From Fictibacillus norfolkensis (GTDB lineage: Bacteria; Bacillota; Bacilli; Bacillales; Fictibacillaceae): a DNA stretch of 64,000 nucleotides. Positions 42,974-51,827 of the stretch are shown here, one piece after another (positions within the stretch are counted from its first letter, which is position 1; each line of letters starts with the position of its first letter). The DNA lies in the NCBI RefSeq assembly GCF_014836645.1, contig NZ_JACSQM010000001.1, positions 682,001 through 746,000 on the forward strand, written 5' to 3'. The notes under the pieces were generated by a model. The model was not told where the DNA came from and searched no databases. It was given only the letters and a program-made list of their open reading frames with translations. A program made the position numbers and the translations under genes.

Positions 42974-43374
42974 TACACGCGCCCTGTCTCGCCATGCTGC
43001 ATGCGGCGATTGATCTGAATCACTTCTTTCCATGTATTGCGGAAATCTAGCACATAGTCTTCCACTTCATCCAAGATCTTCACGTCATTTTGAATGTTTG
43101 CTTCAATCAGACGACGATTGATGTAATCGTACATCGTCATCAGTGACTTCGATACTTCAAGGTCCATATTCAGCGTTACCATCAACTCTTGAATGATCTT
43201 TTGCGCTTTTAAAAGGTTCGTATTCTTTTGTTCTGTATTCTTAAGCTCGATCCCCGTTCGTGCGAGACCGATAAATTTTAAACATCCGTTATAGAGCATG
43301 AGCGTCAACTCGCCGGGAGACGCCGTTTGGACTGAGTTATTTTGATACGCCTTGTTTGCGTTAAGTATGGACAT
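42973..43374 (-). CDS. fliS: FliS, flagellin export chaperone
   Basis: 133 residues. The family hallmark NKAYQNNSVQTASPGELTLMLYNGCLKFI at the start is present, with the helical continuation LLKAQKIIQELMVTLNMDLEVSKSLMTMYDYINRRLIEANIQND and DYVLDFRNTWKEVIQ. FliS keeps flagellin unfolded before export. It lies between fliD and fliT, with short spacings, in one minus-strand transcript from flaG. Confidence 0.95.
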   Translation of the reverse strand: MSILNANKAYQNNSVQTASPGELTLMLYNGCLKFIGLARTGIELKNTEQKNTNLLKAQKIIQELMVTLNMDLEVSKSLMTMYDYINRRLIEANIQNDVKILDEVEDYVLDFRNTWKEVIQINRRMQHGETGRV

Positions 43375-43404
43375 GTAAAGGTAACACTCCTTTTTGGTAT
43401 AAAA

Positions 43405-44943
43405 TTACTGTCCGCCGCCAAACTGCTGCATTAAGTAAGCTGATTGCTGATTTGAGCGTTGAATGGCTGACTCCATGGCTGAGAACTGGCGCCAATAGCG
43501 GTCTTCCACTTGCTTCAAACGATCTTCGAAAGCTGAGATACGCTTGTCTACATCCGTTAACTCTTTACCTAGTGTAAACTGAGCATTTGTACGAAGCGCG
43601 TTCCCTGCTTTTAGTTCGATCTTGTCGACGGTCTGATCGATCGAGGCACGCAGTTTTTTTGCAATGCCTTCCACGTTATTCGCACTATCACCAGTGAACA
43701 TCTTCATAACCGCTTCGGGATTCGCAGCTAATGCTTCTCTTAACTTCTTGTCATCGATCTCTAATTTCCCTTTGTCGAGGTAGTTACGGGAAGTCGTGAT
43801 TCCGATCTCAGAAAGCTGATCATATTTCGTGTCTCCTGTGTTAACAGAAGCGTATAGAACTGAACGCATCGTGTTCAAGCCACTTGAGAGAATAGAATCT
43901 CCACGCAGCATCCCGCTCTTCGCTTTCTCATCCCACAGTTCCGCTTCTTTTTCAGATAAGTCTTTGCGCTGTGCATCTGTTAGAGGAGGAAAATCACGGT
44001 ACTTTGTTTCAGCAGTCTTTTTATTGATCGCTTCAATCGTTTCGTTGTATTTTTTTACAAAGTCTTTGATTGAAGTGATTACACCTTCAGTATCTGTAGT
44101 TGAACTGATGGTAGATTCTCCAACTGCTTTTAATGAATAGTTAACGCCGCTGATTGTGAAGTTGTTGGATGGTCGTTTAATATCTGTTACTCCATTAAGA
44201 TTGAAGGTTGCGTCTTTGCCATCAACTGCAGGAGTAGCTTCCAATAATTGAGCACTTGTTCCACTCAGCATGGAACCAAATCCAATACTACTAAAAAAGT
44301 TTACTGTGGCCGTATCTTCAAGAGAGAGCTTAGAACCTGATCCTGTTAAGTTATTTGATATTGCAAACTTCCCAGTAGATTCATCATAAAATGCAGACAT
44401 ATCTAAACCAGCTTCAGAAAACTTCTTTGCCACAGACTCTAACGTATCTTTTGTTGGGTCAATCAAAATTGTTTTTACCGCTTCAAACGCTGCATTCCCT
44501 GGTTTCTGAACTCTAAATTTCAGTTCAATGGGTGTCGTTCCAAATGATGCACTCACATCTTTTAACAAATCGGTACCCTTTGCATTTACGCCGGTATCTA
44601 ATATTGGTGCAGACACCCAGTTTCTTGCTGTTGCCAGCTGAGTAACCTTAATGTTAGACGTAATATTAGAAGCACTTCCCGCTGCAGTTGCAGTTACCGC
44701 ATTTGGATTCGTGCTTGTTACCGTCTTCTTATTAAACGTCCCTTGAAGAGCGATTCCGTCTAGAACGAAACGATCGAGATCGGTCAGCAGCTTATTCATT
44801 GAACGATAATCATCACGCTGCCACTCTAGCGTTGTTTTCTTTTGCGCTAGTTTATCGAGTGGGATACGCTCTGCTTTCATTAAGTCGCCAACAATCGTAT
44901 CGATATCCATTCCGCTCGCTAATCCGCCAATTCTCATACTCAC
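43405..44943 (-). CDS. fliD: FliD, flagellar filament cap protein
   Basis: 512 residues. The N-terminal FliD domain (RIGGLASGMDIDTIVGDLMKAERIPLDKLAQKKTTLEWQRDDYRSMN) and the C-terminal domain (FRDFPPLTDAQRKDLSEKEAELWDEKAKSGMLRGDSILSSGLNTMRSVLYASV ... QVEDRYWRQFSAMESAIQRSNQQSAYLMQQFGGG) match the hook-associated protein 2 family. It forms the pentameric cap under which flagellin polymerises. The central region is variable, surface-exposed and low in conservation, as usual. Confidence 0.95.
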   Translation of the reverse strand: MSMRIGGLASGMDIDTIVGDLMKAERIPLDKLAQKKTTLEWQRDDYRSMNKLLTDLDRFVLDGIALQGTFNKKTVTSTNPNAVTATAAGSASNITSNIKVTQLATARNWVSAPILDTGVNAKGTDLLKDVSASFGTTPIELKFRVQKPGNAAFEAVKTILIDPTKDTLESVAKKFSEAGLDMSAFYDESTGKFAISNNLTGSGSKLSLEDTATVNFFSSIGFGSMLSGTSAQLLEATPAVDGKDATFNLNGVTDIKRPSNNFTISGVNYSLKAVGESTISSTTDTEGVITSIKDFVKKYNETIEAINKKTAETKYRDFPPLTDAQRKDLSEKEAELWDEKAKSGMLRGDSILSSGLNTMRSVLYASVNTGDTKYDQLSEIGITTSRNYLDKGKLEIDDKKLREALAANPEAVMKMFTGDSANNVEGIAKKLRASIDQTVDKIELKAGNALRTNAQFTLGKELTDVDKRISAFEDRLKQVEDRYWRQFSAMESAIQRSNQQSAYLMQQFGGGQ

Positions 44944-44958
44944 GGTTCATCACCGTCC

Positions 44959-45303
44959 CTAAATTTTTTTATCTACAAAAATACCCATAAAATCAATCAT
45001 ATCCGCATACATGTCAAGGAACTTTTTGTTTGGAATCTCCTTGAGCACCTCTTGTGTCACTTCATCCACGACCTGAACGTAATAGTCGTTCAACTTCTCG
45101 TGAAGCACAAATTTAGAAGAAGTGTGTGCTGGCTTTAACATATCGTTCATCGCATGAATCACTTTTTCTAGTGATTCTTTCGCTGGTTTACTCTGTACTG
45201 AAGCTTCGGCTTGAGTTGTTTGTTCTGGTTGGTTTTGGCTTTTAAGCACAGGCTCAGACTTTTGAAATACAGGAGAACTAATCGATTGCAGTTCCACCTT
45301 CAT
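44959..45303 (-). CDS. flaG: FlaG family protein
   Basis: 114 residues. The N-terminal half is low-complexity and polar (QKSEPVLKSQNQPEQTTQAEASVQSK). The C-terminal FlaG domain (FVLHEKLNDYYVQVVDEVTQEVLKEIPNKKFLDMYADMIDFMGIFVDKKI) is diagnostic; homologues are next to fliD and affect filament length. It is first in the flaG-fliD-fliS-fliT unit, with a SigD-type promoter upstream. Confidence 0.92.
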   Translation of the reverse strand: MKVELQSISSPVFQKSEPVLKSQNQPEQTTQAEASVQSKPAKESLEKVIHAMNDMLKPAHTSSKFVLHEKLNDYYVQVVDEVTQEVLKEIPNKKFLDMYADMIDFMGIFVDKKI

Positions 45304-45329
45304 CGCCCCTTTTATTTTCTCTAAAATTT

Positions 45330-45356
45330 ATATCGGATTCTTCAAAAAATTGTTGA
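45330..45356 (-). promoter_or_regulatory. SigD-type promoter upstream of flaG
   Basis: Minus strand TCAA-N15-TCCGATAT, close to the motility sigma consensus TAAA-N15-GCCGATAT, with two mismatches. The -10 lies 27 bases upstream of the flaG start. Confidence 0.6.
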
Positions 45357-45556
45357 GGAAGAGTAAAGAAAGAAGTTCAGAAAAAAAATTTATTACAATT
45401 CTATGAAACTACTCAATCTTCTAATTATTTATTGTAAAATAGTTGCTTAGGAACATAAAAAATGTAGAAAAATGACCAATAATGTCTGCGGCATTTACAT
45501 ATAGCAATACATACTCTAAAAAATGAAAAATTGAAAACGAGAGGATTCTGGCAGTA

Positions 45557-47509
45557 ATGAAACACCGACAATCGAAGCAACAGCGAAAACGCAGCCAACA
45601 GCCGAACTTAAACGTTAAGCAAACGAAAGCCATGGAACAACCTCTACACAGAAACAGATACATAACTGGCCTCGATGGACTAAGGGCCATCGCCGTACTT
45701 GCAGTTATCGCCTATCATCTGAATTTCGAATGGGCGGCAGGCGGTTTGCTAGGGGTTACTGTCTTTTTTGTTTTATCAGGATATCTAATAACCGATCTAT
45801 TAATTACTGAATATGTAACAACAAATTCTATTAACTTTAAAAACTTCTGGATCCGCCGAGCCCGAAGGTTATTGCCAGCCATGTTTACGATGCTTCTCGT
45901 CGTCGTCACATACGTAACCTTGTTCGAGCCATCCATGCTTGAAAAACTTGAAGAAGATACCGTTGCAGCCATTCTTTATGTGAGCAACTGGTGGTATATA
46001 TTCCAAGATCTTTCGTATTTCGAAAGCTTTGGCCCCCCTTCCCTACTAACTCACTTTTGGAGTTTAGCAGTGGAAGAACAATTTTATATCCTATGGCCAT
46101 TGGTTATTATCGTTCTATTAAAAATGAAAGTTCGTGAAGGTTCCCTGTTTTCTATGATGCTAGCAGGTGCACTTATCTCAGCAGCAGCTATGACACTTCT
46201 GTACGAACCTGGTGCAGATCCGAGCCGTATTTATTACGGAACAGATACGCGGGTGTTCTCCCTTTTACTAGGAGCCAGTCTTGCAGTCATCTGGCCGAGC
46301 CGAAAACTGTCTAGTACGCTACCACCTGAGATTCGTTGGAAACTAGATTTTGTCGGACTATCTGCACTCGCTTTTATCTTTTACATGTTTGGAAGCACAG
46401 ATCAGTATCAAGACTTTCTCTACCAAGGTGGAATGGTTGCGATATCCGTAGCTGCACTGTTAGTAGTAGCCGTCATGGTCCACCCATCAAGCAGACTCAA
46501 CACTTGGCTGAGCTTTAAACCGTTACGCTGGGTCGGCGTCCGATCGTATGGCATCTATCTGTGGCACTTCCCGGTTATAGTTCTGACGAGCCCTCAATGG
46601 GGAGCGGATGCGCCAAGCTTAGTGAGGACGACATTACAGATTGTACTGATCCTAGTTCTTGCTAACCTATCTTGGAAATACATCGAGAACCCGATCCGTA
46701 AAGGTGCGTTATCAAGATTTTGTCGCGTGGTAAAACGAGGAGAATGGAAACGTGAGCGGTCGTTTATCGGACGGTTTGTGTTAACAGCTTGCATCTTAGG
46801 TCTTTTCATGTGCGTATCTGCGATCGGCTTCACGACAACTTCAGTAGCATTAAGTAAAGGTAAAGTAATCTCTGCTTTACAAGATAAAGTCGGGGATGAA
46901 GACCCGCCGCCAGAGAATACGGTAAGACCAGAACCGAAGCCTGAGACTCCGAAAGAAGACGAAAAACCGGCAGAAGAGTCTGAAGAAAAGCCTTCAGTAG
47001 AAACACCTTCGAAAGAAGAAACAAATGAAGAGCAACAACCTGTTCAAGATACACGCTCACTTTCTGTCATCGGTGATTCAGTCATGATTGATGTGACACC
47101 TCACATAGAGGAAGTATTCCCGAACGCGATAGTGGACGCGAAGATTGGACGCCAGTTTAGAGAAGCAGAAGATCTCGTTCAGCAAAAGAAAAGCTCGGGC
47201 AGTTTAGGAGAGATTGTTGTCATTGAACTAGGAGCGAACGGGCCATTATCCGAAAAGAAAATGCATCATTTAATTGAGTTTATAGGTGATCGTGATATTT
47301 ATTTGATTACGACACGAGTACCAAAGCCTTGGCAGCAAGAAGTAAATGAAACGATTAAGAAAGTCGCTCCAGATCATAACAATGTTAAAGTGGTGGATTG
47401 GTTTACGAAGAGTGAATCACATCCAGAATACATTGGTAAAGATGGCGTGCATTTAACACGTACAGGTGCTAAAAAATATGCAGAGTTTCTGATCAAACAT
47501 ATTGACTAA
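45557..47509 (+). CDS. OatA-like peptidoglycan/polysaccharide O-acetyltransferase
   Basis: 650 residues. The order is a basic cytoplasmic N-terminus, the acyltransferase 3 domain (about 35-400, ten or so helices, starting YITGLDGLRAIAVLAVIAYHLNFEWAAGGLLGVTVFFVLSGYLIT), a Pro/Glu/Lys-rich linker (about 440-495) and a C-terminal SGNH domain (VIGDSVMIDV, then IELGANG and DWFTKS ... KDGVHLTRTGAKKYAEFL). The GDS serine and the D-x-x-H pair are intact. This layout matches OatA, which O-acetylates muramic acid and blocks lysozyme. Substrate is inferred from family. Confidence 0.9.
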   Translation: MKHRQSKQQRKRSQQPNLNVKQTKAMEQPLHRNRYITGLDGLRAIAVLAVIAYHLNFEWAAGGLLGVTVFFVLSGYLITDLLITEYVTTNSINFKNFWIRRARRLLPAMFTMLLVVVTYVTLFEPSMLEKLEEDTVAAILYVSNWWYIFQDLSYFESFGPPSLLTHFWSLAVEEQFYILWPLVIIVLLKMKVREGSLFSMMLAGALISAAAMTLLYEPGADPSRIYYGTDTRVFSLLLGASLAVIWPSRKLSSTLPPEIRWKLDFVGLSALAFIFYMFGSTDQYQDFLYQGGMVAISVAALLVVAVMVHPSSRLNTWLSFKPLRWVGVRSYGIYLWHFPVIVLTSPQWGADAPSLVRTTLQIVLILVLANLSWKYIENPIRKGALSRFCRVVKRGEWKRERSFIGRFVLTACILGLFMCVSAIGFTTTSVALSKGKVISALQDKVGDEDPPPENTVRPEPKPETPKEDEKPAEESEEKPSVETPSKEETNEEQQPVQDTRSLSVIGDSVMIDVTPHIEEVFPNAIVDAKIGRQFREAEDLVQQKKSSGSLGEIVVIELGANGPLSEKKMHHLIEFIGDRDIYLITTRVPKPWQQEVNETIKKVAPDHNNVKVVDWFTKSESHPEYIGKDGVHLTRTGAKKYAEFLIKHID

Positions 47510-47516
47510 AAAGATA

Positions 47517-47553
47517 AGCCAATCATCTCAAGCTGAGGATGATTGGCTTTTTG
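47517..47553 (+). terminator. Terminator between convergent genes
   Basis: Eleven-bp stem AGCCAATCATC / GATGATTGGCT with T-runs on both sides. Confidence 0.85.
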
Positions 47554-47556
47554 ATA

Positions 47557-48384
47557 CTAATCTTTTTGTATTAGTGGATCTTCTTTACCGTTCGGAGCTG
47601 GAAACTCTCCTTTTGGAAGATCTTTTAAGTAATCCGTGAGTTCAGGTAAATAATAAGCTGAGATAGTGATTTCGTATTTAAGCTGATCCGTTACAGCATC
47701 AGCAGAGGCAACTTCTAACTCATCCATACCTGAAAAAGTTATTCCCTCTACAACGATTACACGTTTTAACTCTTCAATTGTTGTAATGAAATTTCGAATA
47801 CCATCATAGTCTTTTGACACAACAGACATTTTAGCAGTAATCTTTTTAACGCCTTTAGGTAAAACTTCAGGTGCAGCAGATATTGGTGTTTCACTCTGAT
47901 CTACCATGTCGTTTTCGTTTGAGATGTCACCTTCAGTTACGTTTTCAGCATTGTCATCAGCATTTTCGGTTTCAGTTGTTTCATCGGTTGCTGAATCCTC
48001 AGACGCTTCATTTTCCGTTGTTTCTTCTTCAGCAACAACCTCTTCCTCTTCAATTGCTTCGCCATCTGTAAAGTCCATCGTTAGGATGAGGCTATCAGAT
48101 AAGACTTCCGCTTTCTCGAACTGTAGCATTAGTTGATCAATGAGGGGCTTTACCGGCACTTCTTCTTGTAGAGCAAAAGTATTTTCACTTGTTTGGGTAG
48201 TCACAGCAACAGAATCATTTGCCTTATTTAACAGTATCTCTTGCTGCTTCATTTCCGTGTCTACCGCTTCAATTCTTTGATGAAGGGGTGATAATAATCC
48301 GAAGTATCCATATACTCCACCGATAACCAATAAAAGAATGACAGTTAGTCCCACATATGTAAGAAGCTTTTTATTCTCCGCCAT
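47557..48384 (-). CDS. pilO: PilO-like type IV pilus inner-membrane protein
   Basis: 275 residues. One N-terminal helix (LLTYVGLTVILLLVIGGVYGYFGLL) is followed by a coiled coil (IEAVDTEMKQQEILLNKAND), an extended acidic insertion (about 115-180, nearly all Glu, Asp, Thr, Ser, Asn) and a C-terminal ferredoxin-like domain (KGVKKITAKMSVVSKDYDGIRNFITTIEELKRVIVVEGITFSGM). Together with PilM and PilN it forms the alignment platform. The acidic insertion is not typical of PilO. It overlaps the end of pilN and is last in the operon. Confidence 0.82.
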   Translation of the reverse strand: MAENKKLLTYVGLTVILLLVIGGVYGYFGLLSPLHQRIEAVDTEMKQQEILLNKANDSVAVTTQTSENTFALQEEVPVKPLIDQLMLQFEKAEVLSDSLILTMDFTDGEAIEEEEVVAEEETTENEASEDSATDETTETENADDNAENVTEGDISNENDMVDQSETPISAAPEVLPKGVKKITAKMSVVSKDYDGIRNFITTIEELKRVIVVEGITFSGMDELEVASADAVTDQLKYEITISAYYLPELTDYLKDLPKGEFPAPNGKEDPLIQKD

Positions 48385-48982
48385 TCTCTTCACCTTTTAA
48401 TTCAAGAATTTTCTCTTTCTCAAATTCAATCTTATATAGACTTCTGTAACGAGGCAGATAATCGTTCATGGCTGTCATATCTTCACCCTCATTGATTTCC
48501 TCAAAGTTAGTTGTCTCCATCTTTTCAATGGTAGCAGTAGCTAAATAAGGAGAGTTGGTCAGTTCATATAAATAGTTAGAGGTTTCAGCTAGTGTATCAA
48601 ACTGCGCCTCAACGAGAATTGTCTTTTTGTCTTTATATTCATATTTCATGAAAAAGCCACGTTCTGGAAGCAGGGCCACTAAATGCTGAAGTAAATCAGT
48701 AGCGGCAATCTTCTTATCACGTATATAATCAATCTTTTCAGCCAAAGGTGCCGATTCAACTTGTGGAACGGCTTGTTGCTGTTTCTCCAACTGTGTTTGC
48801 ACGAGAAGTTTTTCTTGTTCTAATAGTCGTTCTTTTTCTTCCAATGTGCCTGCACTCACATAATAGTCGAGTCCTAACCATGTCGCTGATCCTAAAAACA
48901 ACGTCACTGCCGCAATTAATAGAATGGTAGTCTTTAATGACTTACTTTCTTTAACGGGTAAAAGGTTAATATCTACTAACAT
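48371..48982 (-). CDS. pilN: PilN-like type IV pilus protein
   Basis: 203 residues. The start (MLVDINLLPVKESKSLKTTILLIAAVTLFLGSATWLGL) carries the INLLP motif that binds PilM, followed by one membrane helix and a coiled coil (EEKERLLEQEKLLVQTQLEKQQQ). The C-terminus is ferredoxin-like (LPERGFFMKYEYKDKKTILVEAQFDTLAETSNYLYELTNSPYLATATIEKMET). Its start overlaps the end of pilM by seven bases and its end overlaps pilO, so the three are coupled. Confidence 0.88.
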   Translation of the reverse strand: MLVDINLLPVKESKSLKTTILLIAAVTLFLGSATWLGLDYYVSAGTLEEKERLLEQEKLLVQTQLEKQQQAVPQVESAPLAEKIDYIRDKKIAATDLLQHLVALLPERGFFMKYEYKDKKTILVEAQFDTLAETSNYLYELTNSPYLATATIEKMETTNFEEINEGEDMTAMNDYLPRYRSLYKIEFEKEKILELKGEENGGE

Positions 48983-49959
48983 AGCTGCACCTCTTTTAGC
49001 CCAAGTCCTAGTACTACATCAAATTGCGGTGGCAGTAATGTGTCAGAGGGTTTGATCGTTACTACTGGCACATCCAGTTTTGAAGACAATCTTTCTTGAA
49101 TGTACTTTAACTCTGGCAACTCACCAGACAACACTACTTTCGTAACGCCCTGTTCACCTTGATTAATTGTAAACTTGTAATAGTTCACGATGCGCTCGAT
49201 TTCTACTAATTTATCTTCTATCAATCCATGAATATGACCAGAATCACCTTGCCATTCAATCCTCTGTACGCCAGTAGAATGCTGTTTAAAGTTCCAGTTC
49301 TTATAATCAGTCTCCATTTTTAGGTGATTGAAGAAATAAGGCTTATGCTGATGAAAGATACTTAGTTGGACCGCTGGAATATCAAACTGAAGACAAAGAG
49401 TGTGATCTTTTTCAGAAACAAGATCCTTCATAAAAATAAGGCGATATAAAGAGACGCATGAAGCATCAGCTACCACAGGCTTTAACTTTGCATCAGTAAG
49501 CAAAGTTGAATAATCATTCACCATTTTTTCTGAAGCAGCAAATAGCAAAATCTCTCGTTTTTCTTCATCCGTTTCAAGTAAAACATAATCAAATACAGGA
49601 TCCTCAAACGGAAGATGGATGGTATTACCTAGTTCCATGTATAAGTAGCCTTTGATTTCTTCATCCTTTTGGTTAGTGGGAACCTGATGTTTACGAATAA
49701 CGAGCTTGCTGTCTGGAATCAAGAACTGGACTTCTCGACCTTTGATTCCCCATTCCGCTACACACTCTTCTAAAATGGTTAAAAGAGTTTCACGATCTGC
49801 AATTAGGCCATCATGAATCAACCCTTCAGGAAGATAACGTTCACCAGTGCTTCTTACATCAAGGTCTTCTGGATGACGGTAATCCAAATAGCGGATGACG
49901 TGATCTTGGAGTATTAAGTTGATTTTTTTTTTGTTGAAAAGATTTATACTAAATCTCAT
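48976..49959 (-). CDS. pilM: PilM, actin-like pilus assembly ATPase
   Basis: 327 residues with the actin-like fold of PilM: VIRYLDYRHPEDLDVRSTGERYLPEGLIHDGLIADRETLLTILEECVAEW, then GREVQFLIPDSKLVIRKHQVP, FAASEKMVNDYSTLLTDAKLKPVVADASCVSLYRL, and KVVLSGELPELKYIQERLSSKLDVPVVTI. It sits at the cytoplasmic face and binds the PilN tail. It follows the major pilin gene after a hairpin that may lower its expression relative to pilin. Confidence 0.88.
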   Translation of the reverse strand: MRFSINLFNKKKINLILQDHVIRYLDYRHPEDLDVRSTGERYLPEGLIHDGLIADRETLLTILEECVAEWGIKGREVQFLIPDSKLVIRKHQVPTNQKDEEIKGYLYMELGNTIHLPFEDPVFDYVLLETDEEKREILLFAASEKMVNDYSTLLTDAKLKPVVADASCVSLYRLIFMKDLVSEKDHTLCLQFDIPAVQLSIFHQHKPYFFNHLKMETDYKNWNFKQHSTGVQRIEWQGDSGHIHGLIEDKLVEIERIVNYYKFTINQGEQGVTKVVLSGELPELKYIQERLSSKLDVPVVTIKPSDTLLPPQFDVVLGLGLKEVQLC

Positions 49960-50053
49960 ATGAAATCACCCTTTGGTTATGTTGAAGATAGAAAAGTATT
50001 TCTTTACCATTTCATCAATTTATGGATGAAATCGTAAAAAAATGCTTTATTTC

Positions 50054-50082
50054 AACCCTCTCACATACATTGTGAGAGGGTT
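50054..50082 (-). promoter_or_regulatory. Hairpin between the pilin gene and pilM
   Basis: Perfect eleven-bp stem AACCCTCTCAC / GTGAGAGGGTT with a seven-base loop. There is no T-run directly after it on the minus strand. It is probably a partial terminator or mRNA-stabilising element that uncouples pilin level from downstream genes. Confidence 0.6.
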
Positions 50083-50109
50083 GAGGGTTTTGTCCTAATG
50101 ATCTTTACA

Positions 50110-50583
50110 CTATTGCGATTTTTTTACTACATCTTTAACTTCAGATCTTTCTAAGTTATCAGATAAAACTCCGGGGGCAGGTATTTCCTTTTTACTACCT
50201 ATTAAAGTTACAGTGTAAGTGAAAGAATTTCCAGATTTAGCTATTACCACTTTACTTGTTGTAGGAACATAGCCTGTTCCTCCGTCCGGATCCTTCATTG
50301 TATCTAGTAAATTTTCATCATATAACTTTTGAAGTGTAAGTTCTGTTGAAGTGCCTGTAAAGTTTTTACCATTTGCATTCCCAGTAACCCACATTTTAGC
50401 TGCATTTACCATTTGCTGAGCATTTCCTACATGTGCATCTTTTTTAGAATTATCTAAGATTCCACCAATACTAACAACAGCTATAGCTGCTATAATCCCT
50501 AAGATCACAATTACAACTAGCAATTCAATTAGGGTTAAACCCTCTTCATTCTTTGCATATTTTTTTAATAGTTTGTTAAACAT
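50110..50583 (-). CDS. Major type IV pilin / prepilin
   Basis: 157 residues with a class III signal: NEEGLTLIELLVVIVILGIIAAIAVVSIGGILDNSKKDAHVGNAQQMVNAAKMW. Cleavage falls after Gly (EEG|LTLIE), with Glu at +5 as in true pilins. The C-terminal globular part is small with strands LTLQKLYDENLL and SFTYTVTLIGSKKEIPAPG. No cysteine pair is seen. It is the likely major subunit, given its position between pilC and pilM and the strong AAAGGGAGC ribosome binding site. Confidence 0.9.
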   Translation of the reverse strand: MFNKLLKKYAKNEEGLTLIELLVVIVILGIIAAIAVVSIGGILDNSKKDAHVGNAQQMVNAAKMWVTGNANGKNFTGTSTELTLQKLYDENLLDTMKDPDGGTGYVPTTSKVVIAKSGNSFTYTVTLIGSKKEIPAPGVLSDNLERSEVKDVVKKSQ

Positions 50584-50617
50584 ACGTTACTTGCTCCCTT
50601 TATTTTAAATTTTTTTG

Positions 50618-51826
50618 TTACCCAACATTTTTATAAACCTCAAACATAGGCACCATTACTGAAATAACTATTGTTCCTACAACTGAAGCCAAGAAAACAA
50701 TCATTAACGGCTCAATCAATGCTTTTAAGCGATCAGTGCCTGTTTCTACTTCTTTTTCGTAAAAATCAGCCACTTTTGCTAGCATTTCATCCAGCGATCC
50801 AGTCTCTTCACCGATTGAAATCATTTGGGTTACGAGTGGTGGAAATATCCAGTGTCTCTTCATCGGTTCTGTTAACCGTTGACCGGTCTCCAGTGAACTT
50901 CTTGATTCCCTAATTACTTTTGCCACTACTTCATTTTCTACCACTTTTTCCACAATCGATAGAGATTGCAGAATAGGTACAGAGCTTGAGAAGAGAGAGC
51001 TAAGAGTTCTAGTCATCCTCGCTAAAGCTGATTTTTGAAGGAGTTTGCCGAATACAGGTATTTTTAAGATCATGTAATCGAAGTAATAGCGACTGGATTT
51101 ATTCTTTCGGATTACTAAGAGTGATCCATAGATTAATCCTAAGATTGTGATTAAAAGCCACCAATACTCTTGCATAAAGTTACTTGCACCTAGAACAAAC
51201 TTCGTTATGGCGGGTAATTCTCCTCCTGCGTCTTGAAGCATGGTTGCAAACGTTGGCACAACCTTAGCTAGCAAGAAGATTACTACAAATACCGCAACTA
51301 CTCCGACAATCATCGGGTACATCATCGCTGAAATGATCTTTTGCTTCGTATAATGTTGCTTTTCAAAGTAAGTAGCTAACTGGTCGAGGGTATCGTCCAA
51401 ACTACCACCTGCTTCACCTGCGGACACCATGTTGATGACCATCGGGGGAAACACATTACGGTGCCGACTCATTGCATTAGACAATGGGTTACCTTGCCGA
51501 AGCTCTTCTTCCACATCGGTTAACACCTTTTGCAGCGCTTTACTCTCTGTCTGAGCAGCCATAATACTTGTTGAATCTACAACGGATACACCCGCTCGCA
51601 ACAATGTTGCAAACTGCCTTAAGAAAATGACAAACTGCTGAGATTTTACCGGACTGCCTATCGAAATTTCTTTGTTAAACAGCGTTTGCTTCATCTCTTG
51701 TACTTCTGTGACTGCGATTCCTTTTTCTTTTAGCTTTAGAACCGCTTCACGCTTGGATAGCCCAAGAACCGATCCTGTACGTTTTTTTCCGCTCTTGTCA
51801 CGGCCTATATAACTAAACTGTGCCAT
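50618..51826 (-). CDS. pilC: PilC/GspF inner-membrane platform protein
   Basis: 402 residues. Two homologous GspF domains each begin with FLRQFATLLRAGVSVVDSTSIMAAQTES and ALARMTRTLSSLFSSSVPILQSLSIVEKVVEN, with three to four membrane helices (MMYPMIVGVVAVFVVIFLLAKVVP, WWLLITILGLIYGSLLV, LIEPLMIVFLASVVGTIVISVMVPMFEVYKNVG). The start MAQFSYIGRDKSGKKRTGSVLG is typical. It begins two bases after the pilT stop. A longer upstream frame overlaps pilT and is not used. Confidence 0.93.
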   Translation of the reverse strand: MAQFSYIGRDKSGKKRTGSVLGLSKREAVLKLKEKGIAVTEVQEMKQTLFNKEISIGSPVKSQQFVIFLRQFATLLRAGVSVVDSTSIMAAQTESKALQKVLTDVEEELRQGNPLSNAMSRHRNVFPPMVINMVSAGEAGGSLDDTLDQLATYFEKQHYTKQKIISAMMYPMIVGVVAVFVVIFLLAKVVPTFATMLQDAGGELPAITKFVLGASNFMQEYWWLLITILGLIYGSLLVIRKNKSSRYYFDYMILKIPVFGKLLQKSALARMTRTLSSLFSSSVPILQSLSIVEKVVENEVVAKVIRESRSSLETGQRLTEPMKRHWIFPPLVTQMISIGEETGSLDEMLAKVADFYEKEVETGTDRLKALIEPLMIVFLASVVGTIVISVMVPMFEVYKNVG

Positions 51827-51827
51827 C

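Noticed and set aside
42973-43033. Longer N-terminus of the FliT-like protein
   Set aside because: It would overlap fliS coding sequence by 60 bases and lacks a ribosome binding site; TAATG coupling at 42973 is typical.
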